A stretch of 64,000 nucleotides of DNA from Allodiplogaster sudhausi (GCA_945643635.1 CALZFC010000067.1:109501-173500); one strand, 5' to 3'. Positions 11,716 through 23,260 are shown, numbered from the stretch's first letter. Translations and numbers: made by a program. The notes: generated from the sequence alone by a model not told the origin.

Positions 11716-12691
11716 AAAATGGTGTAATTAGAAAGAGGCATTACGATGAAAGATATGGAATGGAGAAAAGAGGCAAAACGATGAAATGTTCAAAAGTGAG
11801 AGAAACCGGAATCAAGATTTTTTTCTTGTTTTTGTGAAAAATGTAGTAATTATGCTGTAAAACAACCGGTGATTTGTAATCATTTGATTATAAGCTATCA
11901 GTTGTTGCATATAAAAATTTTTATTTTCATTAATTTGAATCTAATTTCTACTTTACCGTTTCTTTATAGATATGAACTGTATAAATGCCATGGGCTTAAA
12001 CAACATTATCATGAGAAATATTTTCCTTTTCAATGCAGCTATGAGTTTGAATTTATTTTATCCGCTTATCGAGGCCGTGATATTTACGAACCGGACAGGG
12101 GAAAGTTAACAGGAACCACTGACAGACGAAAGGGAGAGAGAGAGAGAGAGAAAGAGATAAAATAAGAGAAACAAGAAGAGGTTCGAGACAAAGACGAAAA
12201 CAAGCGCAGGCTGGAGAGAAGGAAGTTGTCATTTCAACGAAGATTTCATTCCTTCTCACTTAAAATATAAATGAATTTCCGTATGGTCGCGTCTTCGCTT
12301 AGCATTGAAACCTTTTTTCAAATTGATGAAGATATAATGCAAAAAATTTGCCGATCAAAAAAATTTTAAGCTATAAAATTTCCCAAATTCGAGTTTTTTA
12401 ATGAAGGATCAAGAACGGTTTTCGATATCAAAGCTGAATAGTTCGCATGTGGTTTTAATGTTTGATGTCAAAATAAGTGGTACAAATTACACTCATTCTG
12501 ATTTGAGTCACGATTTGGTTTCCCTAGATTGTGAAAATGTTTGAATAATATTCTGTCCATGTTGATTAATCAACACGTGCACATAATATCTCTGAAACTC
12601 TGGAGAATCTTTATATGAAAATATATTTATCGATCTTACGGTAGCACATATTCAAAACGAGATTCTTCGCGCGCTTTCGGTCCCGCAGCGA
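11716..12691. other. intergenic region between TIL copies C and D
   Basis: I see no gene. The right two thirds (11870-12691) are the duplicated 3' flank of copy D, matching 1200-1510 and 9500-9796. A short (GA)n lies at 12130-12165. Confidence 0.5.
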
Positions 12692-14078
12692 CTACTTGCG
12701 ATTCTGCGGACATTGTCCCATGTCGATGCAGCGGCCGTTGTAGCGTGCGTAGCCCGGCTTGCACATGCAACGTGCTGGGCCGCACACTCTCGGGCAGGCC
12801 TTAAATAGTTTTTTTTTCGTTTTTTTTTTGTTCAAAGTATTGTTTACTTATTCTATCGATCGAAAAATTCAATCGATAAAATCATATTCTCACGCTTATT
12901 CTACACAGAACATTGGCTAGTAAATTTTTTCCAGTATGAAACTTTTCGCCAAGACAAACCGGTCGTCGCCTGAAGCATGTCGGCTCACAAGCGGGATGCG
13001 AGCAAGCCTTCATCTCTTCGTTTGCGTCCGAGCACGCGAAGGTTCCTGTGTGGAAGAGATGGTTGCGGTAGGAATGGGCAGTAGTCAAGTCCATGTACAA
13101 GATCTTGATGAAGTTTATTGAAGATGTTTTTTCCAACTCGGTTTGACAACTCTCTTTCTCGCTCTCTCTCTACTCTCCATCATTTTATCTTTCTCTCTCT
13201 CTCTCTTTCTTTCTCTCTCTCTAGCTTTCTCTTTTTCTCTAGTAATCCATTGCTCACTCACTCGGGCAGTCCGATTCCTTCACACAGTTCCAGTCGTCGT
13301 CTCGAACGTAGCCGGCGAGGCACTCGCAGTACGGAATGTTGCAGCCACCTTGCTAAAATTTTTAAACCATATACATATGATAAAAATATTTTAGTCTTTT
13401 TGGTAATTAATAAAGTCACGAATCCTTAAAATTAAATTTAAAAAAAAAAACGATCTGTCATTGTGAAAAAAAAAATTCTAAAAAACTTTTTATGCACCTC
13501 CCAGTTGTCCTTGTTTCTGCATGTCTTCGGATTGAAGCGTGTGCACTCATTCCACTCTTCGTTACGTTTGCATTCTGAGAGTACGGTGAAAGAGTCTACC
13601 ACCCCAGGTCATAAATCGTCCTTTCTTCTCCTTTTTAATTACAAATATAATTTCTAAAAATTAAACCAAAAGATTTTTCTATCATCAATATATTTTCTTT
13701 TTCAACTAACAAAATTTAAAAAACCATTTTCTTGTTTTAAAGCTACAACATTTCATAACCAACTTTCAAAAAGCAAAAATGAGAAAAAAATTTTAATCGA
13801 AGATCGACGAAATGCAAGAGTAAAAACGGAAAATTCGCCCACGCTGTTGCTGTGCCGTTGCATAGTGAAGCGCAAGTGCGAGAAAGACTAGCTGAAAAGA
13901 CAAGTTATTTCTCGAAAAATAAATACTACATGGTAAATAATAACATCTAATAAATTTCCCTTGGTATAATTCAACAATAAAAAAACTGTGTGAATAAATT
14001 CTTAAAACGATAAGGTAAAGGGAGGACGAAAAGAGAAGAAGAAATAGAAAGAGAGAAATTGGCAACCTTTGCGATCAT
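12692..14078 (-). CDS. secreted two-domain TIL protease inhibitor, copy D
   Basis: Exons are 14067-14078, 13853-13891, 13498-13574, 13262-13352, 12960-13045 and 12692-12799. The signal peptide is MIAKLVFLALALHYATAQQ. Domain 1 (QCKRNEEWNEC to VKESDC) has eight cysteines. Domain 2 (ACSDANEEMKAC to IDMGQC) has ten and ends PQNRK. The predicted reactive loop is C-Pro-Arg-Val-C, with Arg at P1, suggesting a trypsin-like target. It is the closest relative of copy C in sequence, exon lengths and flanks. Exon 2 ends C|GTGGGC where copy C has A|GTTAGG, which only changes the joining residue. A TATA-like box lies 90 bp upstream. Confidence 0.87.
13145..13240. repeat. (CT)n tract in interdomain intron of copy D
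   Basis: A polypyrimidine microsatellite in the same intron position as in copies C, E and F. Confidence 0.85.
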
Positions 14079-14167
14079 GCTGCTGGTTCTGGTGCTGCTG
14101 TGAAAGGGAGAGAGCCAAGGTGAGTCCGGTGAGCTAGGTCACACGTTGCCTTTCGGCAGCAGAAGTG

Positions 14168-14174
14168 TATTTAT
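14168..14174 (-). promoter_or_regulatory. TATA-like box of TIL copy D
   Basis: ATAAATA on the minus strand in the conserved CTCATAAATACAC block, 90 bp upstream of the copy D start. Confidence 0.5.
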
Positions 14175-14244
14175 GAGAGGCCACCGCGCAGGGTCGGGCG
14201 GAGCGAGTCTTTGCTAGATTACAGGGAAGCATGGTGGAACTGCT

Positions 14245-14415
14245 GGATGGAGAGAAAGGTGAGAGAGAGAGAGAGCGATGGTAAGGGAGAGGGAGAGGGA
14301 GATGGGAGAGAGAGAGAGGGAGATGTGAGAGAAGGAGTCAGAGAAGGTGAGAGACCGAGAGAGAAAAAAAAAAAGAGAGGGAAAGGCTGAAAGAGGGAGA
14401 GAGAGAGAGCGAAAA
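14245..14415. repeat. (GA)n tract upstream of copy D
   Basis: A polypurine tract on the plus strand, just upstream of the conserved TATA block. Confidence 0.9.
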
Positions 14416-16350
14416 AATGGTGTAAGATATAGGAAAGACATGGAGTGGAGAAAAGAGGCATAACGATGAAAAGTTCAAAAGTGAGATAAACCGGAATCAA
14501 GAAATTTTTTCTTGTTTTTGACAAACGACAACACGCGGGTAAACTCTGTGAAAAGTGTGACGGGGAAAGGATGACAGCGCTCTGCAACTATCCCGCATGT
14601 AATCTTGGTAAAGGTAGCGCTGAGGCGAACTTTAAGCTTTCACGCGGAAGTGGAGAGAAACAGCCAAACAATACTTTCGCACACAAGTAGCTCTCGAGAA
14701 ATCTACTTTGATCGCTGCTTTTATCCCTTGTAAGCGCTAAGCGAAGCGAGTTTATAAAGCAAAGAGAGTTCGATAAACTCCAGTGTATATCATACATCTG
14801 TCTCAAACCAGAGATCATCTTTTATTGGTGTAAAGCTTGTCCATCTTCGATGATAAGAGAGATGCTTTGGTAGTTATTTTTATAGTTAAAAAAAATCAAA
14901 TAAATTTCGAATAAATATTTCTCTCGGCAACCGACTTCTTTTCCGAGACTCATTATGTTTGCATAGGAATGAACCTACACATGTTTGTATATTGTTCTGT
15001 CAAATGTCCGCTGAGTGATTTCCGCCTCTTCGAGTGAAGTATTCACCTTGTGCAAACATTCAAGAAATCTCCGGAAATCAAGATCAAGAGAGACCACTCA
15101 TTTCTAACCATACGCAAACATCTTGTCTACTATGACTCATTTTCATTCTTCACAAATATTTGAGGGTATTTTTTCAACGTTTTCAATTGGCCTTCATATC
15201 CACTTCGCAAATGACTCACCATGTCTATGATATTTTCTGTGGTAATTTATCTGCAGTTGTTTGGACTTCCTGAACAACAGAAACCTTTACATCTTAGCGT
15301 GGATGCCTTATATAACGGTCGTATTTAAATAAATATTAACTTATAGAACGAGTTTAATAGCAGGAGAGAAAGAGAAAGAGAGAGAGAGAGAAAGAGAGAG
15401 ATAGAGAAAGAGAGAGAGGCATGCAAAGGTAGGAGAAGAGGAGAGCGAGAAAAAAGAAGATAATGAAAATGGTAAAAGGGAGAATGGGATAGAGAGTTAA
15501 ACGGGAATCAACACATGCTTTTATTTAAACAGAAACGACACATTTCAATCTCGACATGGCGAGTTCAGGCAATTGGGGGAATGGTTTGACGAGAATAGAT
15601 AAAAAGCTCTTCTAATTGGTGATTCGCTCGAAAAGTCACCGCCAAAAAGAGCTCTTTAATTACTACGTTATTTGATTAACTCTCTCCGCGTATCTTGTGT
15701 AAAAGAGCCAATTGGAAAAAGTAAATTGTTTTCTTCTTCTTCTTGGTCTCTGCAAAATTGCGCGAAAAAAAATCCTATGACAAGAGCGAAAACAGTGTGA
15801 GCATCATTTATTAGCCACTCGCTTCATTCGACAGACATGTGGTTTTGCTGTTCTCGATGCTGCCTTAATATACCGTTATGCCCACAGGGTGTTGGGTCGT
15901 CTCCGTCGGATTGCGGTATAATTAGAAAGTTAAATCTCAAAAGTTCAATCAGCAAAGATGGCATTTTATCGCTTTTTAGGTGTATTCAAGCATGCATTCG
16001 TTTCTTGAAGCCACATGAAGCCAAGGATAAAATAAGGCTGCCGAATGTGGAAAAGCCTCTCAACTATCATTAGAGATATGCAAAACCGCATTCGAAACAC
16101 GTACACCTACATACATATATGTATGTACATATGTAAGTAGTGCAAGTAACATCAATTCTGATATAATCTTGTTCAAGTATTTTCTTTGATGGTGGAAAAT
16201 TGTTCAACATTTACTAATCAATACATGTGCATTACACAACAACGAAATGTCTCTGAAGCTCTGGAGAATCTTAATAATAATCAATTTATCAATCTTACTG
16301 TAGCATTCAAATCGAGCATTTTCGCGCGCTTGCGTTCGGTCCCGCCGCGA
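14416..16350. other. intergenic region between TIL copies D and E
   Basis: I see no gene. Positions 14450-14830 match the upstream flank of copy E (18860-19150). Positions 15150-15310 match 19230-19390. A CCAGGTGG-type motif copy (here ACATGTGG) lies at 15833-15877. Positions 16130-16350 are the 3' flank of copy E. A (GA)n tract lies at 15362-15420. Confidence 0.5.
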
Positions 16351-18497
16351 TTACTTGCGACTTTGTCCACATGCTTGCATGCTGACGCAATAGCCGTTGT
16401 AGCGCGCGAAGCCCTTCTTGCACATGCAGCGCGGCGGGCCGCACACCCTCGGGCACACCTAAAATTGTTTTTTTTTATTATATTTAATCTAGTTTTTTTA
16501 TCAATCGATAAATTGAAGCGATAAATTATTCAATACACCAATCACTCTGTTCAATAAATTGTCTTTTAAACTACCATCAACCTCATCTGTAAAGAATACA
16601 TTCTTTTTTGGTGACTACTGTCGTAGTCGGTAGCTTCGCTTTCAATCACATGCTTACTTATTCGCCAAGTGTCAGGCAAAAAGGCGCGAATTCAAACGAG
16701 AGTTTTTCGCTTTAAAAAAAATGAAATCAATCCGCCTCATACCGGCCGTCGCTTGAAGCATGTCGGCTCGCAAGGGGGATGCGAGCAAGATTTCATCTCT
16801 TCGTTCGGGTCCGAGCAAGCGAAGGTAGCTAGAGAGGGAAGCGGTGGTTATGGTAAGAGTGGGACACGAATCAAGGAATTTTTTTAACTTTTCGGAAGAA
16901 ACGTTGCTTTTTCAACTCTGTCTGACAATTCTCATTCTCTCTCTCTTTCTGTTTATCTCTTTCACTCTTTTTCTCTATCCTTTTCTCTATTTCTCTGTCT
17001 CTTTCTCACTCTCTCTCCCACTCTCTCTCTCGCTTTCTCTCTATCCTTTTCTCTATCTCTATCTTTCTCTATGTCTATATATACATACCGTATTTTCTCT
17101 ATTAGTACCCCCCCCCCCTTTATTAGAACCCCCCCTCTAATAGTACCCCCCTCTGAAAATGCCATTGAAAAATAGAACCCCCCCCCCCCTCTAGTAGAAC
17201 CCCCCCCTCCAATAGTACCCCCCCCCCCCTTACAGTCTAATTGTCAGCTCGAGAGGCACCTCGAATGGATCTTGGAGGCATAGGATGCTCTCCCCAATGT
17301 AATGATGGCAAATCCATTAATGATATGTGGCAAATTGGATATTACAGTGATGATTCCATACAATTCGAGCTATGATTCCTACTTTTTGAGAATAAAATTT
17401 TGTTATCAATCTTTTTTGTGTCTCATATTGAAAAATAGAACCCCTCCCTCTAATAGAACCCCTCCCTCTAATAGTGCCCCCCTCTCGCAAGGGTATTGAA
17501 AAATAGAACCCCCGGGGGTACTAATAGAGAAAATACGGTATGTATATTGTCCACTCACTCGGGCAGTCTGATTCCTTCACACAGTTCCAGTCGTCGTCAC
17601 GGACATATCCTGCGCGGCAATCGCAGTACGGAAAGGCGCAACCGCCTTGTTGCTAAAAATATTGAAGAATAATACACTATTATTAAGAAAATTATTATTT
17701 TTTGTTCATTAGTAATGTTGTAAAAGAATAATATTAATCAAAAATAAATAAAATAAAATAATTTTTTCGATTATAAAGAAAAACAGGAAAATTAAATATC
17801 ATAAATAAAAGTAAACGAAAACAAATCTTTAAAAAAAACCAAGTTTTATGCACCTTCCAGTTGTTCTTGTTTCTGCATGTCTTTGGGTCGTTGCTTCTAC
17901 ACTCTGTCCATACTTCGTTATTACGGCATTCTGAAGACGATGAAGGGAGTTAGCAACGAGCTTATTAACTTTTTTAAAACATTCTTTAAAAAAAATAATC
18001 TTAAAAAAAATTAATCTAAAAATAAAAATGTATGTATTAACATTTTCGGTCCTCTATAGTCATAAATATTACTTGCTCAATAAAACAAATGCGTCAACGA
18101 TTCGCGGAAAACCTTTTTCCACATTTTTTTTAAAACCTAAAACGATTCACAACTTTCCAAAACGAATAAGGAATAAAAGCCGTACATCGAAAGAGAGAGA
18201 GAGAGAGATTGTAAGAAAAAATAAAAGTGAAAATTCCCCCACGCTCTTGCTGTGCCGTTGCATAGTGAAGAGTGAGCGCGATGAAGATTAGCTGAAATGT
18301 TAAGTTAAATTCTTCGAAAATTTCTGTCCAAAAGAACATCACATATGTTAATGATGCCTATTAGATTTATGGATATACTATAATGCAGTGATTTAAAATT
18401 AGAAAAAAAGTGTGAATAAATTGTTTGAAGAAGGAGTTAAAGAAGGAGAAAAAGAAGAAACAGAAAGAGAAAGACAATTGGTTACCTTTGCTATCAT
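16351..18497 (-). CDS. secreted two-domain TIL protease inhibitor, copy E
   Basis: Exons are 18486-18497, 18243-18291, 17854-17930, 17559-17652, 16743-16828 and 16351-16458. The signal peptide is MIAKLIFIALTLHYATAQQ. Domain 1 (QCRNNEVWTEC to VKESDC) has eight cysteines and one extra Gln at the exon 4 start. Domain 2 (ACSDPNEEMKSC to the end) keeps ten cysteines, but its tail has drifted (NGYCVSMQACGQSRK against NGRCIDMGQCPQN). The loop C-Pro-Arg-Val-C predicts Arg at P1. The interdomain intron is enlarged by a (CT)n tract and by a 451-bp TA-flanked element at 17088-17538. The splice sites around it look intact. Confidence 0.85.
16930..17085. repeat. (CT)n tract in interdomain intron of copy E
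   Basis: A polypyrimidine microsatellite immediately left of the TA-flanked element. Confidence 0.85.
17088..17538. mobile_element. non-autonomous TA-flanked element, copy 1
   Basis: The ends CCGTATTTTCTCTATTAGTA and the inverse TACTAATAGAGAAAATACGG are flanked on both sides by TA. The interior holds poly-C runs, repeated TAGAACCCCC and a short AT-rich core, with no coding capacity. A second copy in opposite orientation is at 26334-26774 and a remnant is at 30234-30318. TA target duplication and short size suggest a MITE of a Tc1/mariner-type or similar family. Confidence 0.75.
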
Positions 18498-18557
18498 TCT
18501 GTTGAGAAGGAGAGCCAAGGTGAGTCCGGCCGAGGCAGATCACACGCCCTTTGTGTG

Positions 18558-18564
18558 TATTTAT
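18558..18564 (-). promoter_or_regulatory. TATA-like box of TIL copy E
   Basis: ATAAATA on the minus strand in the conserved block, 61 bp upstream of the start. Confidence 0.5.
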
Positions 18565-18634
18565 GAGAGGACGGCCGGAACGAGACTTGGAAGATAACAC
18601 AGAAAAGCATGGTGGAACTGCTGTATTGAGAGAA

Positions 18635-18835
18635 GTGAGAGAGAGATAAAGGAAGAAAGAGAGAGAGAGAAAAAAGGTGAGAGGGAGAGAGATCGAGAGA
18701 AAGGGAGCAAGGGCGAGAGAGAGAAAGAGAGAGAGAGCAAGAGAGAGAAAGCGGCCGAGAACGAGAGAGAAAATAAGAGAGTGAGAAAGTGAGAGAGAAA
18801 GAGAAAGAGGTGAAAGAGTGTGAGAGAGGGAAACG
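18635..18835. repeat. (GA)n tract upstream of copy E
   Basis: A polypurine tract on the plus strand in the same relative position as upstream of copies C, D and F. Confidence 0.9.
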
Positions 18836-20536
18836 GTGTAAGATATATGAAAGAAGAAAAATATAAGAGAAGAAAGACAAAATGATGAAAAGTTTAAAAG
18901 TGAGATATACTGCAATCAAGAGTTTTGTTTTTTTTCTTCTTCGAGTTTTTGATAACGACAACACGCTTGTTGTCGTTTTTTTTGACAACACGCTTGTTGT
19001 CGTTTGGACGGTTTGGCGAACTATGGGAACTCTCTGAAAAGTAGTTTGACGGGAAAGGATGACAGCGCTATGAAGCAGTCCCCACATGCAATCTTGGTGA
19101 TAGTAGCATTGAGGGGGAACTTTAAGCTTTCACTTGGAACAGTGGAGATAAACCGACAAACATACTACCTAATTACATAACCTACTATCCTACGTAAGCA
19201 AACGTCGCATACAAGATCACATTTTCATTAGTAACTAATATTTACGGCATTTATTTTCAAAAGTTTTCAAAGTGGCCTCATCATATTCACTCGAAGAGGG
19301 CACACCATATCTTTGATATTTTCTTTGGTAATTTTTATATTTTGGCAGTTTGATGGACTTCTTAGAACAACAGGTCTTTGCATTTTTGCTAATTGTAAGG
19401 TGCCAACAAATCAGGTACATAATTATTATATTCCCGAGAGAATGATATTGAAAATGAAGGAGAAGAAAAGAGCGGAAGGGAAAAATTGAAAAATATGATC
19501 TCGACAGGGCGACTTCAAGTAATTGTGGTTAAAGTGTGACGATAAAAGATAAAAGCTCTTGTACCAGGTGATTCCCGCGAATGGAAACCGCCCGAAGTGT
19601 AACTCATTAATTAACTCTCTTACCGGTTCGTGTAAAAGAACCAATTGGAAAACTGGGGGCAACCTATTCTAATGATATGGCCAAGAAAAATTCAATTGTT
19701 CATATACAACATGGAGCATTAATTCACTTTTATTTTTACAACAAAAAAACAATACACTTTAAAAAAAAGCCTGCGTAAGTTAGCTTTGTCTTCGTCTTTA
19801 CCTCCGCAAACTTACGGCACAAATCTAGTAACAAGAGCTCGAGACCAGCAAATCGCGAAGAAAAGTTTTTATAGGCAAGCACAATTCATTCAATGGGTCA
19901 TTTACAATTAACAGTCTTCATACGCCAGGTGATTTTATTATTCTCATTCTTGCCTTAATATACCTTGATGGGCACACGGTGATTGTTGACCTTCTCCAGT
20001 TTGCTTTATCAAATTAAGGTAGTATTCAAAAGTTCAAATTTCCCGCGTGCCTGAAGAAGTGAGAGAATGCGCAGACGACGACCTGCCCAGAGTGACGTCT
20101 TTTATCGAGACTTGATGGCGAAACGGAAATGAGAGTCAATGTGGGGGGAGGAGGGGAAAGAAGGAGAAGTGAGTAGGGAGCCGGAGGGAGAGAGCGAGAG
20201 AATGAGTGAAAGGAAGATAGAGAAAGTGAAAGAGAGAGGGCAAAAAGTATAATGTTTTTTTTTATTTATTTAGCAAACGGACAGTATTTTTACTGTCCGC
20301 TTACTTAAATTCACTTCTGCGAAGATAAAAACAACTCCTGTAAAGAAGAGCTCAAGGCAACGAGTCGCAAACTTTTTAGTAGCAAACACGGTTATAAGTC
20401 AGACATATTCGCCAGGTGGTTTTGCTGTTCTCAAACTTGCCTTTATGTGCAAAGGACGATATCAGTCTTCTTCCAATCTCTTTATCAAATTACGGTATTA
20501 TTCAAAACTCTGATTTCCTGATGGTTTTCAAATAAA
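18836..20536. other. intergenic region between TIL copies E and F
   Basis: I see no gene. Positions 18956-19006 hold two copies of the self-complementary GACAACACGCTTGTTGTC. Positions 19230-19400 match upstream flanks of other copies. CCAGGTG-type motif copies lie at 19921-19965 and 20408-20452. A 9-bp hairpin (CGGACAGTA/TACTGTCCG) is at 20278-20303. Confidence 0.45.
20408..20452 (-). repeat. recurrent upstream motif, copy near 20.4 kb
   Basis: Plus-strand core CCAGGTGGTTTTGCTGTTCT followed by CAAACTTGCC. On the minus strand this reads GGCAAGTTTGAGAACAGC, whose CAAGTTTGAG equals the last ten bases of SL1. No splice donor follows, so it is not an SL RNA gene. Confidence 0.55.
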
Positions 20537-21253
20537 TTAGCCGTGCTGCGGGCACTGCTTCATGTCGATGCAGCGGCCCATGTCGCGAGCATAGCCCTTC
20601 TTGCACTGGCACTTCTTCGGGCCGCAGTCAGCCGTGCAAACCTGGGCGCGCGAAATTAATTACATGTATCGATTGAGTTAATTAATTGTCCAATTATTAA
20701 TGATCTAAATACCATCCGCTTATTGATTAATTTTATTGCCTAATTATTGATTGATTTAATTTCCCGCTCATTGATTGATTCGCTTGCAATATTATTGAAA
20801 AATGAGATGATTTGTGGATTGTGCAACTGATTGATTAATTGAATTATCGATTTTTCAAACAAATAATTTGAATTTGAAATTGAATTTGAATTTCCCGCGC
20901 ACCGGATTCCGATTGGCGCACGTCGGCTCGCAACGCGTCGAGCACGCCTTCATCTCCTCGTTCGCGTCCGCGCACTCGAACTTGGCTAAATGCCAATAAT
21001 TATGAAATCCATCTCTTTTCAAAGCGTTCCTTTTCAGATACACCTATGTATTCTTCTTTTACTTTCTTTCGTACACTTTCTCTCTATCTCCGCATCTCAT
21101 TTCTCTATCGCTGTCTTCATTTCCTGTTCTTTCTCTCTGTCTCTAAAGATCTATCTTCATGCCTCAGAATTTTTCTCTTTCACTCTCTCTCTCTCTCTCT
21201 CTCTCTCCTCTTCTCATTAACTCTTTCCTACTGTCGCTCTCTCCCCCTCTTTG

Positions 21254-21299
<46 letters not shown>

Positions 21300-21313
21300 T
21301 CTATCTGTCTGTT

Positions 21314-21349
<36 letters not shown>

Positions 21350-21498
21350 ATTCTAACGCTCTTTTTCTCTCCCCCTTTCGTTCTCAATTCTCTCTCTTCC
21401 TCTCTCTTTCTCTCTCTCTCAATCTCTCTCTCTCTCTCTCTCTTTCTCCCTCATTCTCCCGTTCTTTTTCTCTCGCTCTCTGTTTTTCTCTTTCTCCT

Positions 21499-21534
<36 letters not shown>

Positions 21535-22341
21535 TCCTTCCACGTCTTAATAATATTCGATCGACTAACTCGGACAGTCCGACTCCTTGACGCAGTTCCA
21601 GTCGTCATCGCGAACGTAGCCATCCTTGCATTCGCAGTACGCAATGTTACAGCCCGTATGCTGCAAAATGGCCATTTGAATTCGCGCCTTTTAGCCTGAT
21701 ATTTCAACTTCCGTTAATTGATTCTTGGCCCTGTGCCAAAAACAAAGAGTTCATCATTCCGCCGCACCTTCCAAGTCGCCTTGTTTCTGCATGTCTTCGG
21801 GTCGAGCTCCGTGCACTCCTTCCACACCTGATTGGCGCCCGTGCATTCTGTAGAGAAGAGCAAAGGATTTTTTAAACTTTTTAAGCATTTTTTTAAAATA
21901 AAACTCAAAATTAATTATTAATATTCATTAAGTTAATATAAATATTCGTATTTAAACACATATTTACAACGGGAAAATCGCAGCTTTTTTTGAAAATTTA
22001 ATTAAATAAAACATATTTCCAAAAAAAAAAAACTTACTCTCAACGGCGGACACGATGGAAACTAGCACGAGCAGCGCTAAGGCGACCTGGAAGCATCCAT
22101 ACTTTTTTAAAGTGTTCCTTTTGAAACAAGCTAATAGTGTGAATGAATATTTTCGCTCAAAAGGATTAATTCACTCGTCAAAACTAATTTAACAGAGAAA
22201 AACAGGCGGATTGCGAAATTTTGCAAGTAATATCTTTTTTAAGAATCGTTTTTTTAATGTGAATTATAGAATCTATATGCATGACGAGGTGGCAATGATA
22301 AAACGTCCTTCTTTTTCTCGATGACTCACTTGTGTAAGCAT
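20537..22341 (-). CDS. secreted two-domain TIL protease inhibitor, copy F
   Basis: Exons are 22330-22341, 22038-22086, 21768-21847, 21570-21660, 20903-20985 and 20537-20641, with the same phases as the other copies. The signal peptide MLTQVALALLVLVSIVSA differs from the MIAKLIF type. Domain 1 (KCTGANQVWKEC to VKESDC) has eight cysteines. Domain 2 (ECADANEEMKAC to IDMKQC) has ten and ends PQHG. The loop C-Thr-Ala-Asp-C places Ala at P1, pointing to an elastase-like target rather than trypsin. It is GC-richer at third codon positions than copies B-E. The interdomain intron holds the longest CT tract, nearly 500 bp. Confidence 0.87.
21060..21545. repeat. (CT)n tract in interdomain intron of copy F
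   Basis: Nearly 500 bp of impure polypyrimidine on the plus strand. It generates the Ser/Leu open frames in this interval, which are not genes. Confidence 0.92.
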
Positions 22342-22407
22342 GCTTGAAGAAGAAGAAGCGAGAGGAAGCACAAACGACGACCGGTTCTTTCCTGAAGGTA
22401 GGTCTTT

Positions 22408-22414
22408 TATTTAT
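22408..22414 (-). promoter_or_regulatory. TATA-like box of TIL copy F
   Basis: ATAAATA on the minus strand, 67 bp upstream of the start. The surrounding block differs from copies C-E. Confidence 0.4.
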
Positions 22415-22489
22415 ATTTGATGGAGAAGCGGAAGGGAGAGGTGAAGAGAGCGAGGCCAACGTGCGGGGGAGGAATGAAAAGGAAGGAGA

Positions 22490-22585
22490 AATGCATAGGG
22501 AAAAAGAGACAGAGAGAGAAATATAGGGAGGGTGTGAGAGAGTGAAAGGAATATAGAAAAGGAGATGAGAGAGAGAGGGGAAGGC

Positions 22586-22620
<35 letters not shown>

Positions 22621-22959
22621 TCAGAGGGAGGGAGGGAGAGTGCGACTCATTCGATCTTAAAGCAGAAAGATCTCGCAAATTTCACGAGATCGAGCACAAA
22701 AAATTTATGTGCTAGTGATTGAGTCAATCAAGGTATCAAAAGAGTGAAATAAATAAAGCAAGGTTGAGAGAGAGAGAAAGCAAGAAATAACGATAGAAAG
22801 AGAGGGAGAGAGAGAAGACAGAGAGAAGAGAGAGAAAAAGAGAATAGCGAGCAAGGTCCTTTTCCCCTGCGGCGAAGGGTCAACGGCGTGTAGCGTTGAA
22901 ATAGGAGAAGAATCAAGTAGAAGGTCGTTCGTTCATGCAGGGAGTGAGAAAAGGGAAGG

Positions 22960-22990
<31 letters not shown>

Positions 22991-23260
22991 AGAGAGAAAG
23001 AGAAGAGAGAGAGAGAAGAGAGAGACAGAGAAAGAGAGAGAGAGACAGAGAAAGAATGAGAGTGACAGGATAAATATATGGAGTTCAAAGAGAGAGAGAA
23101 AGAGAGAAAGAGTGAAATTGGAATGGTATGAACAGATGGGGCGAGTCACACACAGTGACGATGAGATATAAAGAGACAGAAAGAGAGAGAAAGAGATAGA
23201 GGGAGATAATGAGACGGACAGAGAGAGAGAGACACACAGAGAGAAAGAGAGAAAAAATTC
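22490..23260. repeat. long (GA)n tracts upstream of copy F
   Basis: Three polypurine stretches (22490-22640, 22755-22845, 22945-23260) separated by ordinary sequence. No gene is seen. Confidence 0.88.

Noticed and set aside
15365..15420. CRISPR-like regular repeats in GA-rich regions
   Set aside because: Simple microsatellites without spacer structure; the genome is eukaryotic.
20408..20452. SL-related RNA gene at the recurrent upstream motif
   Set aside because: Only ten bases match the SL1 end and no splice donor follows.
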